DNA from: Brevinema andersonii
Lineage (GTDB): Bacteria; Spirochaetota; Brevinematia; Brevinematales; Brevinemataceae
Direction of reading: 5' to 3'
Length of the DNA: 64,000 nt
Assembly: GCF_900112165.1 (NCBI RefSeq)
Contig: NZ_FOKY01000001.1
Span: 1 to 64,000, forward strand
In this document: one piece after another, positions 1 to 8,486 of the stretch
Layout: each line of letters starts with the position of its first letter
How positions within the stretch are numbered: position 1 is the stretch's first letter
Translations under genes and position numbers: made by a program
The notes under the pieces: model-generated
The model's database searches: none
What the model saw: only the letters and a program-made list of their open reading frames with translations
What the model was told of the DNA's origin: nothing

Positions 1-27
1 CAACCCTAACATCTATTCCGTTTCAAA

Positions 28-235
28 TTTACGGATATTTTATTGAAATGTATAATATAAGTTAAGTTTACAGAGAGAGTTATCAAAATTCGGTTCCTAC
101 TATGGAACCGGGGAAAGTATGTTTTGAGAATCTATGAAATTTTCAGGTGCAATTTCTCAGAAAAATGTTCTCAACAGTCTCATTCAAATTCTTTGAACGG
201 GCAAGATGTCCCGATTTTCAGGAAGTGTAGGGGTA
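28..235 (+). ncRNA. possible structured transcript of unknown family
   Basis: A TATAAT box at 51-56 with a weak TTTACG 17 bases upstream could start a + strand transcript near 63. The stretch has no convincing reading frame but holds several short inverted repeats: 91-110 (CGGTTCC/GGAACCG, 6-base loop), a longer gagaa/ttctc pairing around 125-160, and CGGG/CCCG at 198-213 followed by ATTTTC. I checked it by eye for tmRNA, RNase P, SRP, T-box and common riboswitch signatures and recognised none. It may simply be the untranslated end of something to the left of the window. Confidence 0.25.
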
Positions 236-241
236 AAATAA

Positions 242-278
242 AAGTTCTAAATCGTTATATATCAACTACTTAGAACTT
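242..278 (-). terminator. terminator of tRNA-Ser
   Basis: A 9-bp perfect inverted repeat (242-250 with 270-278) is followed on the - strand by a T-rich run. It lies just downstream of the tRNA-Ser gene. Confidence 0.6.
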
Positions 279-283
279 ATGTT

Positions 284-368
284 CGGAGAGAGAGGGATTC
301 GAACCCCCGGTACATTGCTGTACAACGGTTTTCAAGACCGCCGCTTTCGACCACTCAGCCACCTCTCC
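284..368 (-). tRNA. tRNA-Ser (anticodon TGA)
   Basis: On the - strand the cloverleaf opens with acceptor GGAGAGG (right end) and closes with TCTCTCC. The T arm reads GGGGG-TTCGAAT-CCCTC. The anticodon loop CTTGAAA gives anticodon UGA, which reads UCA-type serine codons. A long variable arm, expected for class II tRNA-Ser, is present (pairs around GTACAGCAATGTAC). CCA is not encoded, so it must be added after transcription. It has its own consensus promoter at 379-407 and a terminator at 242-278, so it is a single-gene unit. Confidence 0.95.
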
Positions 369-378
369 ACAGAGTATC

Positions 379-407
379 ATTTTACATGATTATTAAAATT
401 TTGTCAA
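379..407 (-). promoter_or_regulatory. sigma70-type promoter of tRNA-Ser
   Basis: On the - strand TTGACA (407-402) is followed after exactly 17 bases by TAAAAT (384-379), 11 bases before the tRNA 5' end. Confidence 0.8.
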
Positions 408-418
408 TATAAAACATA

Positions 419-1390
419 TTATCTACTTTGGAAATTCCATTTTGTAATGTGATGATAAAGTACAGCAGGATTTATAGATATAAGACCAAATTGATTAATA
501 GACTGCATTTCTAAGCATAGACCTTGTCGGCATATAAATGAAGTATTATCAGTCCCTAGAAAGTTTCCTGTATAAAAAATCATGTATTTTTGATTTGTCG
601 AGGCACAAAGCATAAGATTTTGATCGGGAGACAACAAAATAACTTGAGGTTCAATTTCTTGCAGAACAAATAAATGATCATAGCCTCTTGCAAATGACAA
701 TTGTTCATGAGGTTGAGATAATCTTTCCTGAATCCTATGTAATTTTCGAAAATCAAAAGGGGTGTCGTTAACAAAAGATAGTTCTTTAGGAATATAATTA
801 GCATCAAGGATGTAAAATTGCTCAGCGTTAATTTGAAGAAAGTGCTGGGAAATATCTTCAAGCCTATCACCAAGATTAAAATAAGAATGATTTGTTAAAT
901 TTATTACGGTTTCTCTATCAGATTGGGCTTGATATTCCAAAATAAAAGTTGTACCTTCAAGCCTGTACTCAATAACTATATCAACATTGCCAGGATAATT
1001 TTCTTCCATATGCAACGAATGATAAGTCAAGCTGATTTTATCTGACGAATATTCCAACACACTCCAAACTTTTTTATGAAATCCTTGATTCCCGCCATGA
1101 AGATGATTATTACCATTATTTTGCTCAAGTTGATATGTCTGATCCGAAACGATTAACTGGCCATCTGAAATTCTTCCAGCAACACGTCCTATAACAGCAC
1201 CAAGATAGTATGAATCTGTTTCATATTCCGCTAAGGTATTGTAACCTAAAACAGTATTTCTTTCTCTAATCAATAGTTCCTTAATAATCGCACCATAATT
1301 GAGAATTTTTGCTGTTATATACTGATTTTTCAAAGTATAACAATATACATCCGTGCCGTTGCAAAGTCGACCAAAAAACGTTTTTTGCAT
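419..1390 (-). CDS. galM: aldose 1-epimerase (mutarotase)
   Basis: This cytoplasmic enzyme interconverts the alpha and beta anomers of aldoses such as galactose and glucose. The 323 residues match the family length. Recognisable family motifs are LHGG at about residues 97-100 and NHSYFNL at 167-173, which contains the catalytic-acid histidine. A conserved Glu sits near the C-terminus in CLEMQS. It is a single gene, and no other galactose gene is in the window, so its physiological sugar is not shown. The ATG is preceded by AGG at a workable distance. The stop lies about 12 bases from the tRNA-Ser promoter. Confidence 0.9.
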   Translation of the reverse strand: MQKTFFGRLCNGTDVYCYTLKNQYITAKILNYGAIIKELLIRERNTVLGYNTLAEYETDSYYLGAVIGRVAGRISDGQLIVSDQTYQLEQNNGNNHLHGGNQGFHKKVWSVLEYSSDKISLTYHSLHMEENYPGNVDIVIEYRLEGTTFILEYQAQSDRETVINLTNHSYFNLGDRLEDISQHFLQINAEQFYILDANYIPKELSFVNDTPFDFRKLHRIQERLSQPHEQLSFARGYDHLFVLQEIEPQVILLSPDQNLMLCASTNQKYMIFYTGNFLGTDNTSFICRQGLCLEMQSINQFGLISINPAVLYHHITKWNFQSR

Positions 1391-1489
1391 AAAAATACCT
1401 GCATTCTAGAAAGATGATTATAACATAACCACAAAAAAATAACAATAAAAGTACTTTTTTATATTTTTCAGCATATTTAGAAAAAAGAT

Positions 1490-1518
1490 TTTACATTCAT
1501 GATAATACATCCTATAAT
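1490..1518 (+). promoter_or_regulatory. promoter of the symporter gene
   Basis: TTTACA (1490-1495), a 17-base spacer and TATAAT (1513-1518) lie about 30 bases before the start codon. Confidence 0.65.
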
Positions 1519-1550
1519 AAAGAATAAATAAATTTCCCGAGGAGGAAATG

Positions 1551-2726
1551 ATGAAGAAAAAAAATAACTTAGGGTTACTTTTGCATATTATTTTAGGCAT
1601 TTTAGCAGGTATCGCAATAGGATTTACTGGAAATGAAGTTCTTATTCGTATTTTCGCGACATTTTCTTCCATTTTCGGTAATCTTCTCAAATTTACTGTT
1701 CCTCTGTTGATTCTTGCATTTATTACCAATGGAATTGCACAATTAGGTGGAAATTCTGGAAAAATTCTTTTTGCTACTATCATGTTAGCTTATGTTTCCT
1801 CCATTTTTGCTGGATTTTTAGCATTTTTTGTCAATTCTAATGTTTTTCCTTATATCCTATCCAACATGAGTATAGGAGTACTGGATCCACACAGTTCTCT
1901 TTCCGCATATTTTACTATTGATATGCCTCCAGTTCTTTCAGTAACATCATCCTTGGTGCTGGCTTTTATTTTGGGTGTCGGACTCTCAAAAATGAATGAC
2001 TCTTCTGTACTCAAAAAAAGTACTTATGATTTTTTTGTAATCATCGAAAATTTCATCACTAAAGTCATTATTCCTCTATTGCCTATTCATATTGTCGGAA
2101 TCTTTGCAACAATGACACAATCAGGTCAGTTATTTACCATCATGGGAACTTTCGGAAAAGTTTTCTTACTAGTTATTGCATTGCACTTTACAGCTTTGAT
2201 GATTCAGTATGCTGTTGCAGGTATCTATGCGAAAAAAAATCCCTTAGAATGCATCAAAAATATGCTACCTGCCTATTTCGCGGCATTAGGTACACAATCA
2301 TCCGCTGCTACTATTCCCATTACTATTCAGCAAATGAAACAAAACGGCATTCGCAACAATATTGCTGAATTCACTGCACCGTTATGTGCTAATATACACC
2401 TATCTGGCAGTGCTATTACTTTAACTACTTGCGCTATGGCAATATTGAAACTTCAAGGAACCGAAATTCCTTTTTCATCAATGGCAGGATTTATTATGAT
2501 GTTAGGATTAATGGTTGTTGCAGCTCCAGGTATTCCAGGAGGCGCTGTGATGGCATCCCTTGGAATTCTCGAATCAATGTTGGGATTTTCGCCTGAAATG
2601 CTCAGTTTGATGATCGCTTTATACATTGCTCAAGATAGCTTTGGGACAGCGTTAAATGTTACAGGCGATGGTGCCATTGCTTTAATTATCGATAGACATG
2701 ATCAACAATTAGTTGTTTCAAAATAA
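1551..2726 (+). CDS. dicarboxylate/amino acid:cation symporter (DAACS family)
   Basis: This inner-membrane secondary transporter belongs to the GltP/DctA/SstT family and imports an acidic or small neutral amino acid or dicarboxylate with Na+ or H+. The 391 residues carry multiple hydrophobic helices. The serine-rich re-entrant loop reads GTQSSAATIP, and the second family signature appears near the C-terminus as NVTGDGAIALI. The length is closest to short SstT-like members (serine/threonine:Na+), but the substrate cannot be read from sequence. Two ATGs are adjacent. GGAGG at 1541-1545 is only 2 bases from the first but 5 from the second, so I start at 1551 rather than 1548. Confidence 0.85.
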   Translation: MKKKNNLGLLLHIILGILAGIAIGFTGNEVLIRIFATFSSIFGNLLKFTVPLLILAFITNGIAQLGGNSGKILFATIMLAYVSSIFAGFLAFFVNSNVFPYILSNMSIGVLDPHSSLSAYFTIDMPPVLSVTSSLVLAFILGVGLSKMNDSSVLKKSTYDFFVIIENFITKVIIPLLPIHIVGIFATMTQSGQLFTIMGTFGKVFLLVIALHFTALMIQYAVAGIYAKKNPLECIKNMLPAYFAALGTQSSAATIPITIQQMKQNGIRNNIAEFTAPLCANIHLSGSAITLTTCAMAILKLQGTEIPFSSMAGFIMMLGLMVVAAPGIPGGAVMASLGILESMLGFSPEMLSLMIALYIAQDSFGTALNVTGDGAIALIIDRHDQQLVVSK

Positions 2727-2740
2727 TCTCCATTATCATC

Positions 2741-2770
2741 TTGATATTTCTACTAAAAATTTGTTAGAAT
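2741..2770 (+). promoter_or_regulatory. probable promoter of the ABC importer/hydF operon
   Basis: TTGATA at 2741-2746 and TAGAAT at 2765-2770 (18-base spacer) lie 17 bases before the permease start. Confidence 0.5.
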
Positions 2771-2787
2771 AGAACAGGAATGTCAAG

Positions 2788-3567
2788 ATGATAAAAAATA
2801 TATACAAACAAATATTAATACCTGTAATTTTAATATTAATATGGCAGATAGGTTCAGAATTATCATGGTTTAATAGTTATTTATTACCTTCACCTTCTGC
2901 CGTATTATCTGCCTTTTTCAAGATGTGCCTTAACGGCCAATTATTGAAGCACATAATAATCAGTTTATACAGGGTTTTCATAGGATTTATATTAGCAGTT
3001 TCCGTCAGTTTTAGTTGTGTCTTAATTTTTTATTTTTATCCTACATTTTATATCTACAGCAAATTAATATTAGAATTTTTGAGACATATACCTCCAGTAG
3101 CTATAATTTCATTGCTTATTTTATGGTTTGGGATTGGCGAAATTTCTAAAATTGTTGTTGTATTCCTTGTTAGTTTTCTACCCATTTTTTTTAATACGCT
3201 GAATAGTATTACTTATTGCGACCCTAAACTAATTGAAGTCGGCAAATCTATAAATATGTCCAATAACGAAATTCTTAAGCGTATTATTATTCCGTCAGTA
3301 CTACCTTCCATTATCATGGGATTACAGCTTGGACTTACTTATGCATGGCGTTCATTGATTGGAGCTGAAATGATCGCTGCTAGTGCGGGATTAGGTTATA
3401 TGATTTTAGATGCACGGGAACTATCCCAATCACCCGTGATTATTGTTGGTATTTTTAGTTTAGGATTCATTGGTGCAGCAATTGATAACCTTTTTTCATG
3501 GCTGTTAGGTCTTTTACCGCACGGAGTTCCACAGGATACAAAATATGTCGAATATAGATCTTACTAA
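2788..3567 (+). CDS. ABC importer permease, SsuC/TauC type
   Basis: This is the membrane subunit of a nitrate/sulfonate/taurine-type ABC importer (binding-protein-dependent transport family). The 259 residues form about six helices. The cytoplasmic coupling (EAA) segment reads approximately GAEMIAASAGLGYMILDA near residues 192-209. The next gene overlaps its 3' end by 23 bases, so translation is probably coupled to the ATPase. Substrates of this family include alkanesulfonates, taurine, nitrate, riboflavin and thiamine precursors. Nothing here decides which, so no symbol is given. Confidence 0.85.
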   Translation: MIKNIYKQILIPVILILIWQIGSELSWFNSYLLPSPSAVLSAFFKMCLNGQLLKHIIISLYRVFIGFILAVSVSFSCVLIFYFYPTFYIYSKLILEFLRHIPPVAIISLLILWFGIGEISKIVVVFLVSFLPIFFNTLNSITYCDPKLIEVGKSINMSNNEILKRIIIPSVLPSIIMGLQLGLTYAWRSLIGAEMIAASAGLGYMILDARELSQSPVIIVGIFSLGFIGAAIDNLFSWLLGLLPHGVPQDTKYVEYRSY

Positions 3568-4240
3568 TATCACTAAAGTTTTCAAGGTTGACAATCATGA
3601 TTTTTATGCACTCAATAATCTATCGATCAGCATCCCTACCAACCAAATTACTACAATTGTTGGGAAAAGCGGTAGCGGAAAAACAACCCTACTACGTATT
3701 ATTAACAAACTTACAACACCTACTTCTGGACACTTAGTTATCCCCCACTATACCAAAACAGCAACTGTATTTCAGGAAACAAGATTATTTCCTTGGCTCA
3801 CCGTTGCAGAAAATATTATGTTTTTCGGGGAAAAGGATTATGAATATTGCAATAAACTATTGGAAATATTAGAATTAACATCTTTTAAAGACTTATATCC
3901 CCACCAAATTTCTGGAGGAATGGCACAAAAAGTAGCTTTAGGTCGTGCTTTACATTATAAACCAAATATTCTATTGATGGATGAACCATTTGCTGCTTTA
4001 GATTATTTTACTCGCCATGATATGCAAAAAAAATTATTGTATATCGCTACACTGGAACAAGTAGGAATTATATTTATCACGCACAATATTGATGAAGCAG
4101 TATTTCTGGCTGATAAAATTATTATTCTCAGCCAAGGCAGAGTAAAGCAAACAATAGAAAATAATTTAACTCATGCTGAGCGAAATTCTTCTATAGCATC
4201 TTCTGAATTAAAAAAAATAATTTTAAACAAAATCATATAA
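3545..4240 (+). CDS. ABC importer ATP-binding protein, SsuB/TauB type
   Basis: This ATPase subunit energises the importer made with the permease upstream and the lipoprotein downstream. In 231 residues it has Walker A GKSGSGKTT (about 39-47), a Q-loop VFQETRLFPW typical of the SsuB/TauB group, the signature SGGMAQKVALGRAL, Walker B ILLMDEPFAALD and the switch histidine in ITHNIDEA. The start overlaps the permease gene by 23 bases. It is followed after 12 bases by the binding-protein gene with a good AGGAG site. Fully conserved motifs argue for a working ATPase. Confidence 0.93.
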   Translation: MSNIDLTNITKVFKVDNHDFYALNNLSISIPTNQITTIVGKSGSGKTTLLRIINKLTTPTSGHLVIPHYTKTATVFQETRLFPWLTVAENIMFFGEKDYEYCNKLLEILELTSFKDLYPHQISGGMAQKVALGRALHYKPNILLMDEPFAALDYFTRHDMQKKLLYIATLEQVGIIFITHNIDEAVFLADKIIILSQGRVKQTIENNLTHAERNSSIASSELKKIILNKII

Positions 4241-4252
4241 AGGAGAGGTATT

Positions 4253-5179
4253 ATGTGTAAAATTTTCAAAATTATAGGAGCATTTTTGTTTGTAGTAGGC
4301 TGCAGCGGAAACACTCCTCTTTCGAAATTGACTCTTACTTATGTAAAATCGCCCTTAAATACACCAGCTATTATTGCTTATAAAAAAAATATGTTTGTAG
4401 ATGGATTCAAAGAAAAAAATATCATTGTAAACTATGCAGAAATCAATTCAGGAGCTCAGCAAACAGAAGCAATGGCTGCTGGTTCTGTTGATTTTGCAAC
4501 CGTTTTGGGGGGTACATCTGCCATTCTTGCTGCAGCAAATGGTGCCGATATTAAAGTTATCGGAATGTTCGGAAGAGCACCTAAAGCTTATATGCTGCAA
4601 ACAAAAAATTCAGCAGTAAGATCAATTAAGGATCTTAAAGGGAAAAAAATCGGCGGTCCAAAAGGGACGATTCTACATCAATTGCTGATAGCAGGCCTCC
4701 AAAAAGAAAATATGACTTTAAGCGATATAGAATTCGTCTCCATGGGCATCCCAGAAGCATTAAATAGTATGCTTAGCGGTGATATAGATGCAGCTCTATT
4801 AGGTGGAGCAGCAACTCTAGCAGCCGAAAAACAAGGAGCTCGCGAAATCATGAATGGCGAAAATTTACTTGAAGGATCTACTGTCATAGCAGTCCGAGGT
4901 GATATTGTCAGAAAACACCCTGATATAATTCAAAAATTCCTGGAAATTCATCGCGAAAGTATCGATTTTATGAGGCAAAATATGCCTGAAGCTATTTCAT
5001 TAACAGCAAACGAAGTTGGTTTATCAGAAGATGAAGTAATATCTATGTTACCTTGGTACAATTTTGATCCTGAAATAAAAGAAAGTGACATCAAAGATTT
5101 AGAAGAAACACAGCAATTTTTAATAGACAACGGCTTGTTAGAAAAAAGTATCCCGATTATTAATTTAATTGCCCACTAA
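4253..5179 (+). CDS. ABC importer substrate-binding lipoprotein, SsuA/NMT1-like
   Basis: This is the extracytoplasmic ligand-binding subunit, anchored as a lipoprotein. A short hydrophobic signal ends in the lipobox VVGC-SGN, with the acylated Cys near residue 17. The body has the family pattern LTYVKSPLNTPAIIAYKK and GAQQTEAMAAGSVDFATV, typical of NMT1/THI5-like and SsuA-like proteins. The last codon abuts the hydF start without a gap. Ligand class (sulfonate, thiamine precursor or other) is unresolved. A lipoprotein rather than a soluble periplasmic binder is usual for spirochaetes and Gram-positives. Confidence 0.88.
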   Translation: MCKIFKIIGAFLFVVGCSGNTPLSKLTLTYVKSPLNTPAIIAYKKNMFVDGFKEKNIIVNYAEINSGAQQTEAMAAGSVDFATVLGGTSAILAAANGADIKVIGMFGRAPKAYMLQTKNSAVRSIKDLKGKKIGGPKGTILHQLLIAGLQKENMTLSDIEFVSMGIPEALNSMLSGDIDAALLGGAATLAAEKQGAREIMNGENLLEGSTVIAVRGDIVRKHPDIIQKFLEIHRESIDFMRQNMPEAISLTANEVGLSEDEVISMLPWYNFDPEIKESDIKDLEETQQFLIDNGLLEKSIPIINLIAH

Positions 5180-6247
5180 ATGAAAAACTCTAAAACTCCA
5201 CGCGGTGAAAGAATTCATATTAGTTTTCTAGGCCATACAAATAGTGGTAAGTCTTCATTAATGAACGCTATTATTGGACAAAATATTTCTATCGTTAGTT
5301 CTCAACCTGGTACTACTACAGATCCTGTACGGAAAAATTTTGAATTATTAGATGCAGGGTCAGTTGTTTTTATTGATACAGCAAGATTCGGTGATGCCAG
5401 CAGCTTAGGCGATGCACGAATAGGTGCTACACTAAAAGCTATAGAAAGTACCGATCTTGCTGTGATTATTCAATATGATAAACAATCTTTAGCAAACTTC
5501 ATTGAAACATTAACAGAATATATCAACACAGAAAAAGAGGAACAAACATTAATTGGGGACTGCTTACCATACGGATCAAGAATAATGCTTGTAATTCCAA
5601 TTGACAGCAAAGCTCCAAAAGGCCGCATTATTAATCCTCAGGTCCAAGTAATACGAGACGCTTTGGATCATGGATTCAAAATCACAGTAGTACGCGATAC
5701 AGAATTATTATGTCTAGAGCGTCTGAATTTTGCTGTTGATTTGGTCATCACAGACTCTCAAGCTTTTTCTCATATCAATCAAATAGTTCCTGAACACATT
5801 GCTTTGACTAGTTTTTCTATTTTGTTTGCACGCTACAAAGGCAATCTTTCGCATTTTGTAGAAGGGATTCTAGCTTTATCGTCTCTGAAACCACATCATC
5901 GCATTGCTATCGCGGAAAGTTGTTCTCACAATATCAGCTGTGAAGATATAGGCCGTTTCAAAATACCGAACGCTCTTAACAACTTGCTTGGTTTTATGCC
6001 TGAAATTGATTTTCTTATGGGGAACGATTTTCCAGATTCTATCGGAAAATATAGTTTGGTGATCCATTGCGGTGCCTGCATGACAAACAGACAAACCATT
6101 TTGTCTCGAGAAAACATATGTATCAAAAATAATATATATCATAAATTACGGTATTTTTTAGCCTATAGTGCTGGAATTCTGAAACGCAGTATCAAATTTT
6201 TTACTAAAAAAGCCCCTGCATTGAGGAATCTATATAACCACTTGTAA
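5180..6247 (+). CDS. hydF: [FeFe]-hydrogenase maturation GTPase HydF
   Basis: HydF is the scaffold and carrier GTPase that delivers the 2Fe subcluster to [FeFe]-hydrogenase. The N-terminal G domain has the P-loop GHTNSGKSSL, switch motif PGTTTDPV and DTARFGD. The C-terminal part has the [4Fe-4S] ligands in ESCSH and, about 50 residues later, HCGACM, together with EDIGRFKIP, all specific to HydF. At 355 residues it is shorter than many homologues. The ATG follows the preceding TAA directly and has no clear ribosome-binding site, so reinitiation from the lipoprotein gene is likely. HydE, HydG and the hydrogenase are not in this window; fermentative hydrogen metabolism is inferred. Confidence 0.92.
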   Translation: MKNSKTPRGERIHISFLGHTNSGKSSLMNAIIGQNISIVSSQPGTTTDPVRKNFELLDAGSVVFIDTARFGDASSLGDARIGATLKAIESTDLAVIIQYDKQSLANFIETLTEYINTEKEEQTLIGDCLPYGSRIMLVIPIDSKAPKGRIINPQVQVIRDALDHGFKITVVRDTELLCLERLNFAVDLVITDSQAFSHINQIVPEHIALTSFSILFARYKGNLSHFVEGILALSSLKPHHRIAIAESCSHNISCEDIGRFKIPNALNNLLGFMPEIDFLMGNDFPDSIGKYSLVIHCGACMTNRQTILSRENICIKNNIYHKLRYFLAYSAGILKRSIKFFTKKAPALRNLYNHL

Positions 6248-6263
6248 TGATATATGCAAATAC

Positions 6264-6292
6264 TTGAATAAACAAACAAAATAATATATAAT
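6264..6292 (+). promoter_or_regulatory. promoter of fabD
   Basis: TTGAAT (6264-6269), a 17-base spacer and TATAAT (6287-6292) lie 26 bases before the fabD start, which has its own AAGGAGG site. Confidence 0.75.
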
Positions 6293-6318
6293 AGAGCGCA
6301 GCATTAAGGAGGAATCTT

Positions 6319-7215
6319 ATGGTATTTTTTTATCCAGGCCAAGGTAGTCAATTCATAGGTATGGGCACCAATCTGATGACTTATTATTCTGTTGCTGGAT
6401 CCATATTCGAACAAGCCAATGATACTTTAGGTTTCGACCTCAAAAAACTTTGCTTTCAGGGCCCTGAATCAGAGCTTACAGACACGAAAAATGCACAACC
6501 TGCTATTATTACTTATCAATATATTTTAACTAAGATTTTAAAAGAAAAAGGATATATTCCTACTGTAGCAGCAGGTCATTCATTGGGCGAATTTTCAGCA
6601 TTATTGGCTGCAGAAATGCTCTCTTTTGAAGATACCTTAAAAATCGTCAGAAAACGTGGAGAACTTATGGCTGCTTGTGATCCAGAACAAAAAGGCAGCA
6701 TGACTGCAATATTAGGATTAAATGATCAACAAGTTGTCGATATTTGCCAAGAAATTTCCAAAACTGCTTACGTAGAACCTGTTAATTTCAATGCTCCCGG
6801 TCAAATTGTTATTTCTGGCCTAAAAGAAGGGGTACAAGCAGCATCAGAAAAAGCTTTGGAGTTAGGTGCATCCAAAATAGTGCCATTAGCCGTCAGCGGT
6901 GCATTTCATTCTCGGCTTATGGATGATGCAGCATATAATTTTAAAGAATTTATCTCCAACTTCACTATAAAAGAAGGAATATGCCCTGTAGCTTCCGATG
7001 TCACTGCAGAATTTTATATAACAAACCAAGCAAAAGAACTATTAGCACTCCAAATAAAAAAACCTGTACAATGGGTAAAAATAGTTACTATGTTATATGA
7101 CAAAGGATACAATGAAGGGATAGAAGTCAATCAAAGCAGCATTATTCGAGGGTTAGTACGCAAAATCAATAAAGATTTTAAAATACACAGCATTGATAGT
7201 ATATTATCCCTATAA
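6319..7215 (+). CDS. fabD: malonyl-CoA:ACP transacylase
   Basis: FabD loads malonyl groups from CoA onto acyl carrier protein for fatty-acid elongation. The 298 residues contain GQGSQ at the N-terminus, the nucleophile elbow GHSLGE (Ser near residue 93), the arginine in VRKRGELM and the catalytic histidine in GAFHSRLM. A strong AAGGAGG site lies 5-6 bases before the ATG. The stop TAA (7213-7215) touches the stop of the convergent fabZ gene, so the two end exactly back to back. Confidence 0.95.
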   Translation: MVFFYPGQGSQFIGMGTNLMTYYSVAGSIFEQANDTLGFDLKKLCFQGPESELTDTKNAQPAIITYQYILTKILKEKGYIPTVAAGHSLGEFSALLAAEMLSFEDTLKIVRKRGELMAACDPEQKGSMTAILGLNDQQVVDICQEISKTAYVEPVNFNAPGQIVISGLKEGVQAASEKALELGASKIVPLAVSGAFHSRLMDDAAYNFKEFISNFTIKEGICPVASDVTAEFYITNQAKELLALQIKKPVQWVKIVTMLYDKGYNEGIEVNQSSIIRGLVRKINKDFKIHSIDSILSL

Positions 7216-7725
7216 TTAAGCAGGAGCATAGTTCCTAGGAGTCATCATTGCACTCATAGAACACTCACAAGATAATTCGTTATTGACAAAAGCTTTGGTA
7301 TCCATACTATTAACTACTCGAGAAAAAGTTTTTCCGTCAGTAGAAATACTCTCCCGTCTTTTAGTGATCAAAACATGATATTCCAACTGATCACCCGGGA
7401 GTACAGGACGTCTAAACTTCACACCGTCAATGCTTATAAAAAACATTAAAATCCCTGCAGTATCTAACAAAGGATAACGGTTTTTGAGTTGGGTAAGAGC
7501 AATAAAACCTGCACATTGAGCCATTCCTTCAACGATTAGTACTCCAGGCATAACAGGGGCATCAGGAAAATGACCATTAAAAAAATTTTCATTGATGGTC
7601 ACATTCTTGAGACCTTTACCATCTTCCTCATTAACTTCTAAGATTCTATCCACTAAAAGCATAGGAAAACGATGTGGAAGCAGTGCCATAATATCTTTAA
7701 TATCAAAATAATGGTTGACAGACAT
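7216..7725 (-). CDS. fabZ: 3-hydroxyacyl-ACP dehydratase FabZ
   Basis: FabZ dehydrates 3-hydroxyacyl-ACP in the fatty-acid elongation cycle. It has the hot-dog fold signature [13 protein letters not shown] and the active-site segment [19 protein letters not shown] with catalytic His and Glu. An upstream in-frame start would add 17 residues with no homology, but GGAG lies about 7 bases before the ATG at 7725. I therefore use that start, giving 169 residues. It has a slightly long C-terminal tail compared with typical 140-150-residue FabZ. It faces fabD tail to tail. Confidence 0.93.
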   Translation of the reverse strand: MSVNHYFDIKDIMALLPHRFPMLLVDRILEVNEEDGKGLKNVTINENFFNGHFPDAPVMPGVLIVEGMAQCAGFIALTQLKNRYPLLDTAGILMFFISIDGVKFRRPVLPGDQLEYHVLITKRRESISTDGKTFSRVVNSMDTKAFVNNELSCECSMSAMMTPRNYAPA

Positions 7726-7790
7726 ATTTTTCTCCAAATTTTTTCTTATTGTAAAGAAGAGAATAAGTTTTGTCAAATTGGAAGAAACCC

Positions 7791-8465
7791 ATGACGAAAA
7801 GCAAACAAGAACTATATATCGAAAGTCAGAAATTAATTGATTTTTTGAATTCTCAAAATATCAAGAGCACCTTAAATGAAGAATCTTTTCGAGATTATCA
7901 TGTTAAAATCAAAACTGCTTATGGTACTATCATTCTATATCATAAACCTTCGAAAAATAGTTTTTCATTAGGTACCCATGAACTTCCCGAACCATCCAAA
8001 GAAATAATTAGCTTATTATGGCACCAATATAATTACCCTCAAGAACAAAATATCATCGGCTTATGTGCATACGTTGATGGCACTTACATTAACGAACATA
8101 CAGCATGGGGATTGGTATTAGTAGAGAATGGCAATGTTATCAAAGAAGATTCAGGTTTAGCAGATATTTTTTCAGAAGAAGGAACACGGCAAATAGCAGG
8201 AGAAGTTCAAGCAGTATTAGCTGCTTTAAATTTTGCTAAAGAAAATAATATTCCCTCTATTACTATTTTCTATGATTATCAAGGATTAGAAATGTGGGCA
8301 ACAAAAAAATGGAAAGCTCAAAGCCACATTGCTAAATTTTATATACAACAATTATTAACATACGATATTGAAATCACATGGGTTAAAATTTGTGCACATA
8401 TAGGCCATATATATAATGAAAGAGCAGATATATTAGCAAAAACAAGAGCTTTACAATCAGAATAG
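7791..8465 (+). CDS. RNase H-fold protein with extra N-terminal domain
   Basis: The C-terminal part (about residues 80-220) is an RNase H type 1 fold with acidic positions in CAYVDG, GEVQA, YDYQG and ERADILAK, so catalysis of RNA cleavage in RNA:DNA hybrids is plausible. The roughly 75-residue N-terminal part (to about [16 protein letters not shown]) resembles a small alpha/beta nucleic-acid-binding module, perhaps like the TBP-like domain of RNase HIII; this is a guess from pattern only. GGAAG 6 bases before ATG 7791 supports this start; an in-frame TTG at 7770 is the alternative. A true RNase HII is encoded at 39438-40046. Confidence 0.7.
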   Translation: MTKSKQELYIESQKLIDFLNSQNIKSTLNEESFRDYHVKIKTAYGTIILYHKPSKNSFSLGTHELPEPSKEIISLLWHQYNYPQEQNIIGLCAYVDGTYINEHTAWGLVLVENGNVIKEDSGLADIFSEEGTRQIAGEVQAVLAALNFAKENNIPSITIFYDYQGLEMWATKKWKAQSHIAKFYIQQLLTYDIEITWVKICAHIGHIYNERADILAKTRALQSE

Positions 8466-8486
8466 TCTCCGAATTCGGAGACTATT
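8461..8486. terminator. palindromic bidirectional terminator overlapping two stop codons
   Basis: A perfect 26-base palindrome lies exactly where two convergent genes end. The TAG of the RNase H-like gene (8463-8465) and the TAG of fba (8484-8482) are both inside it. It is followed by T-rich sequence on the + strand. Confidence 0.7.
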
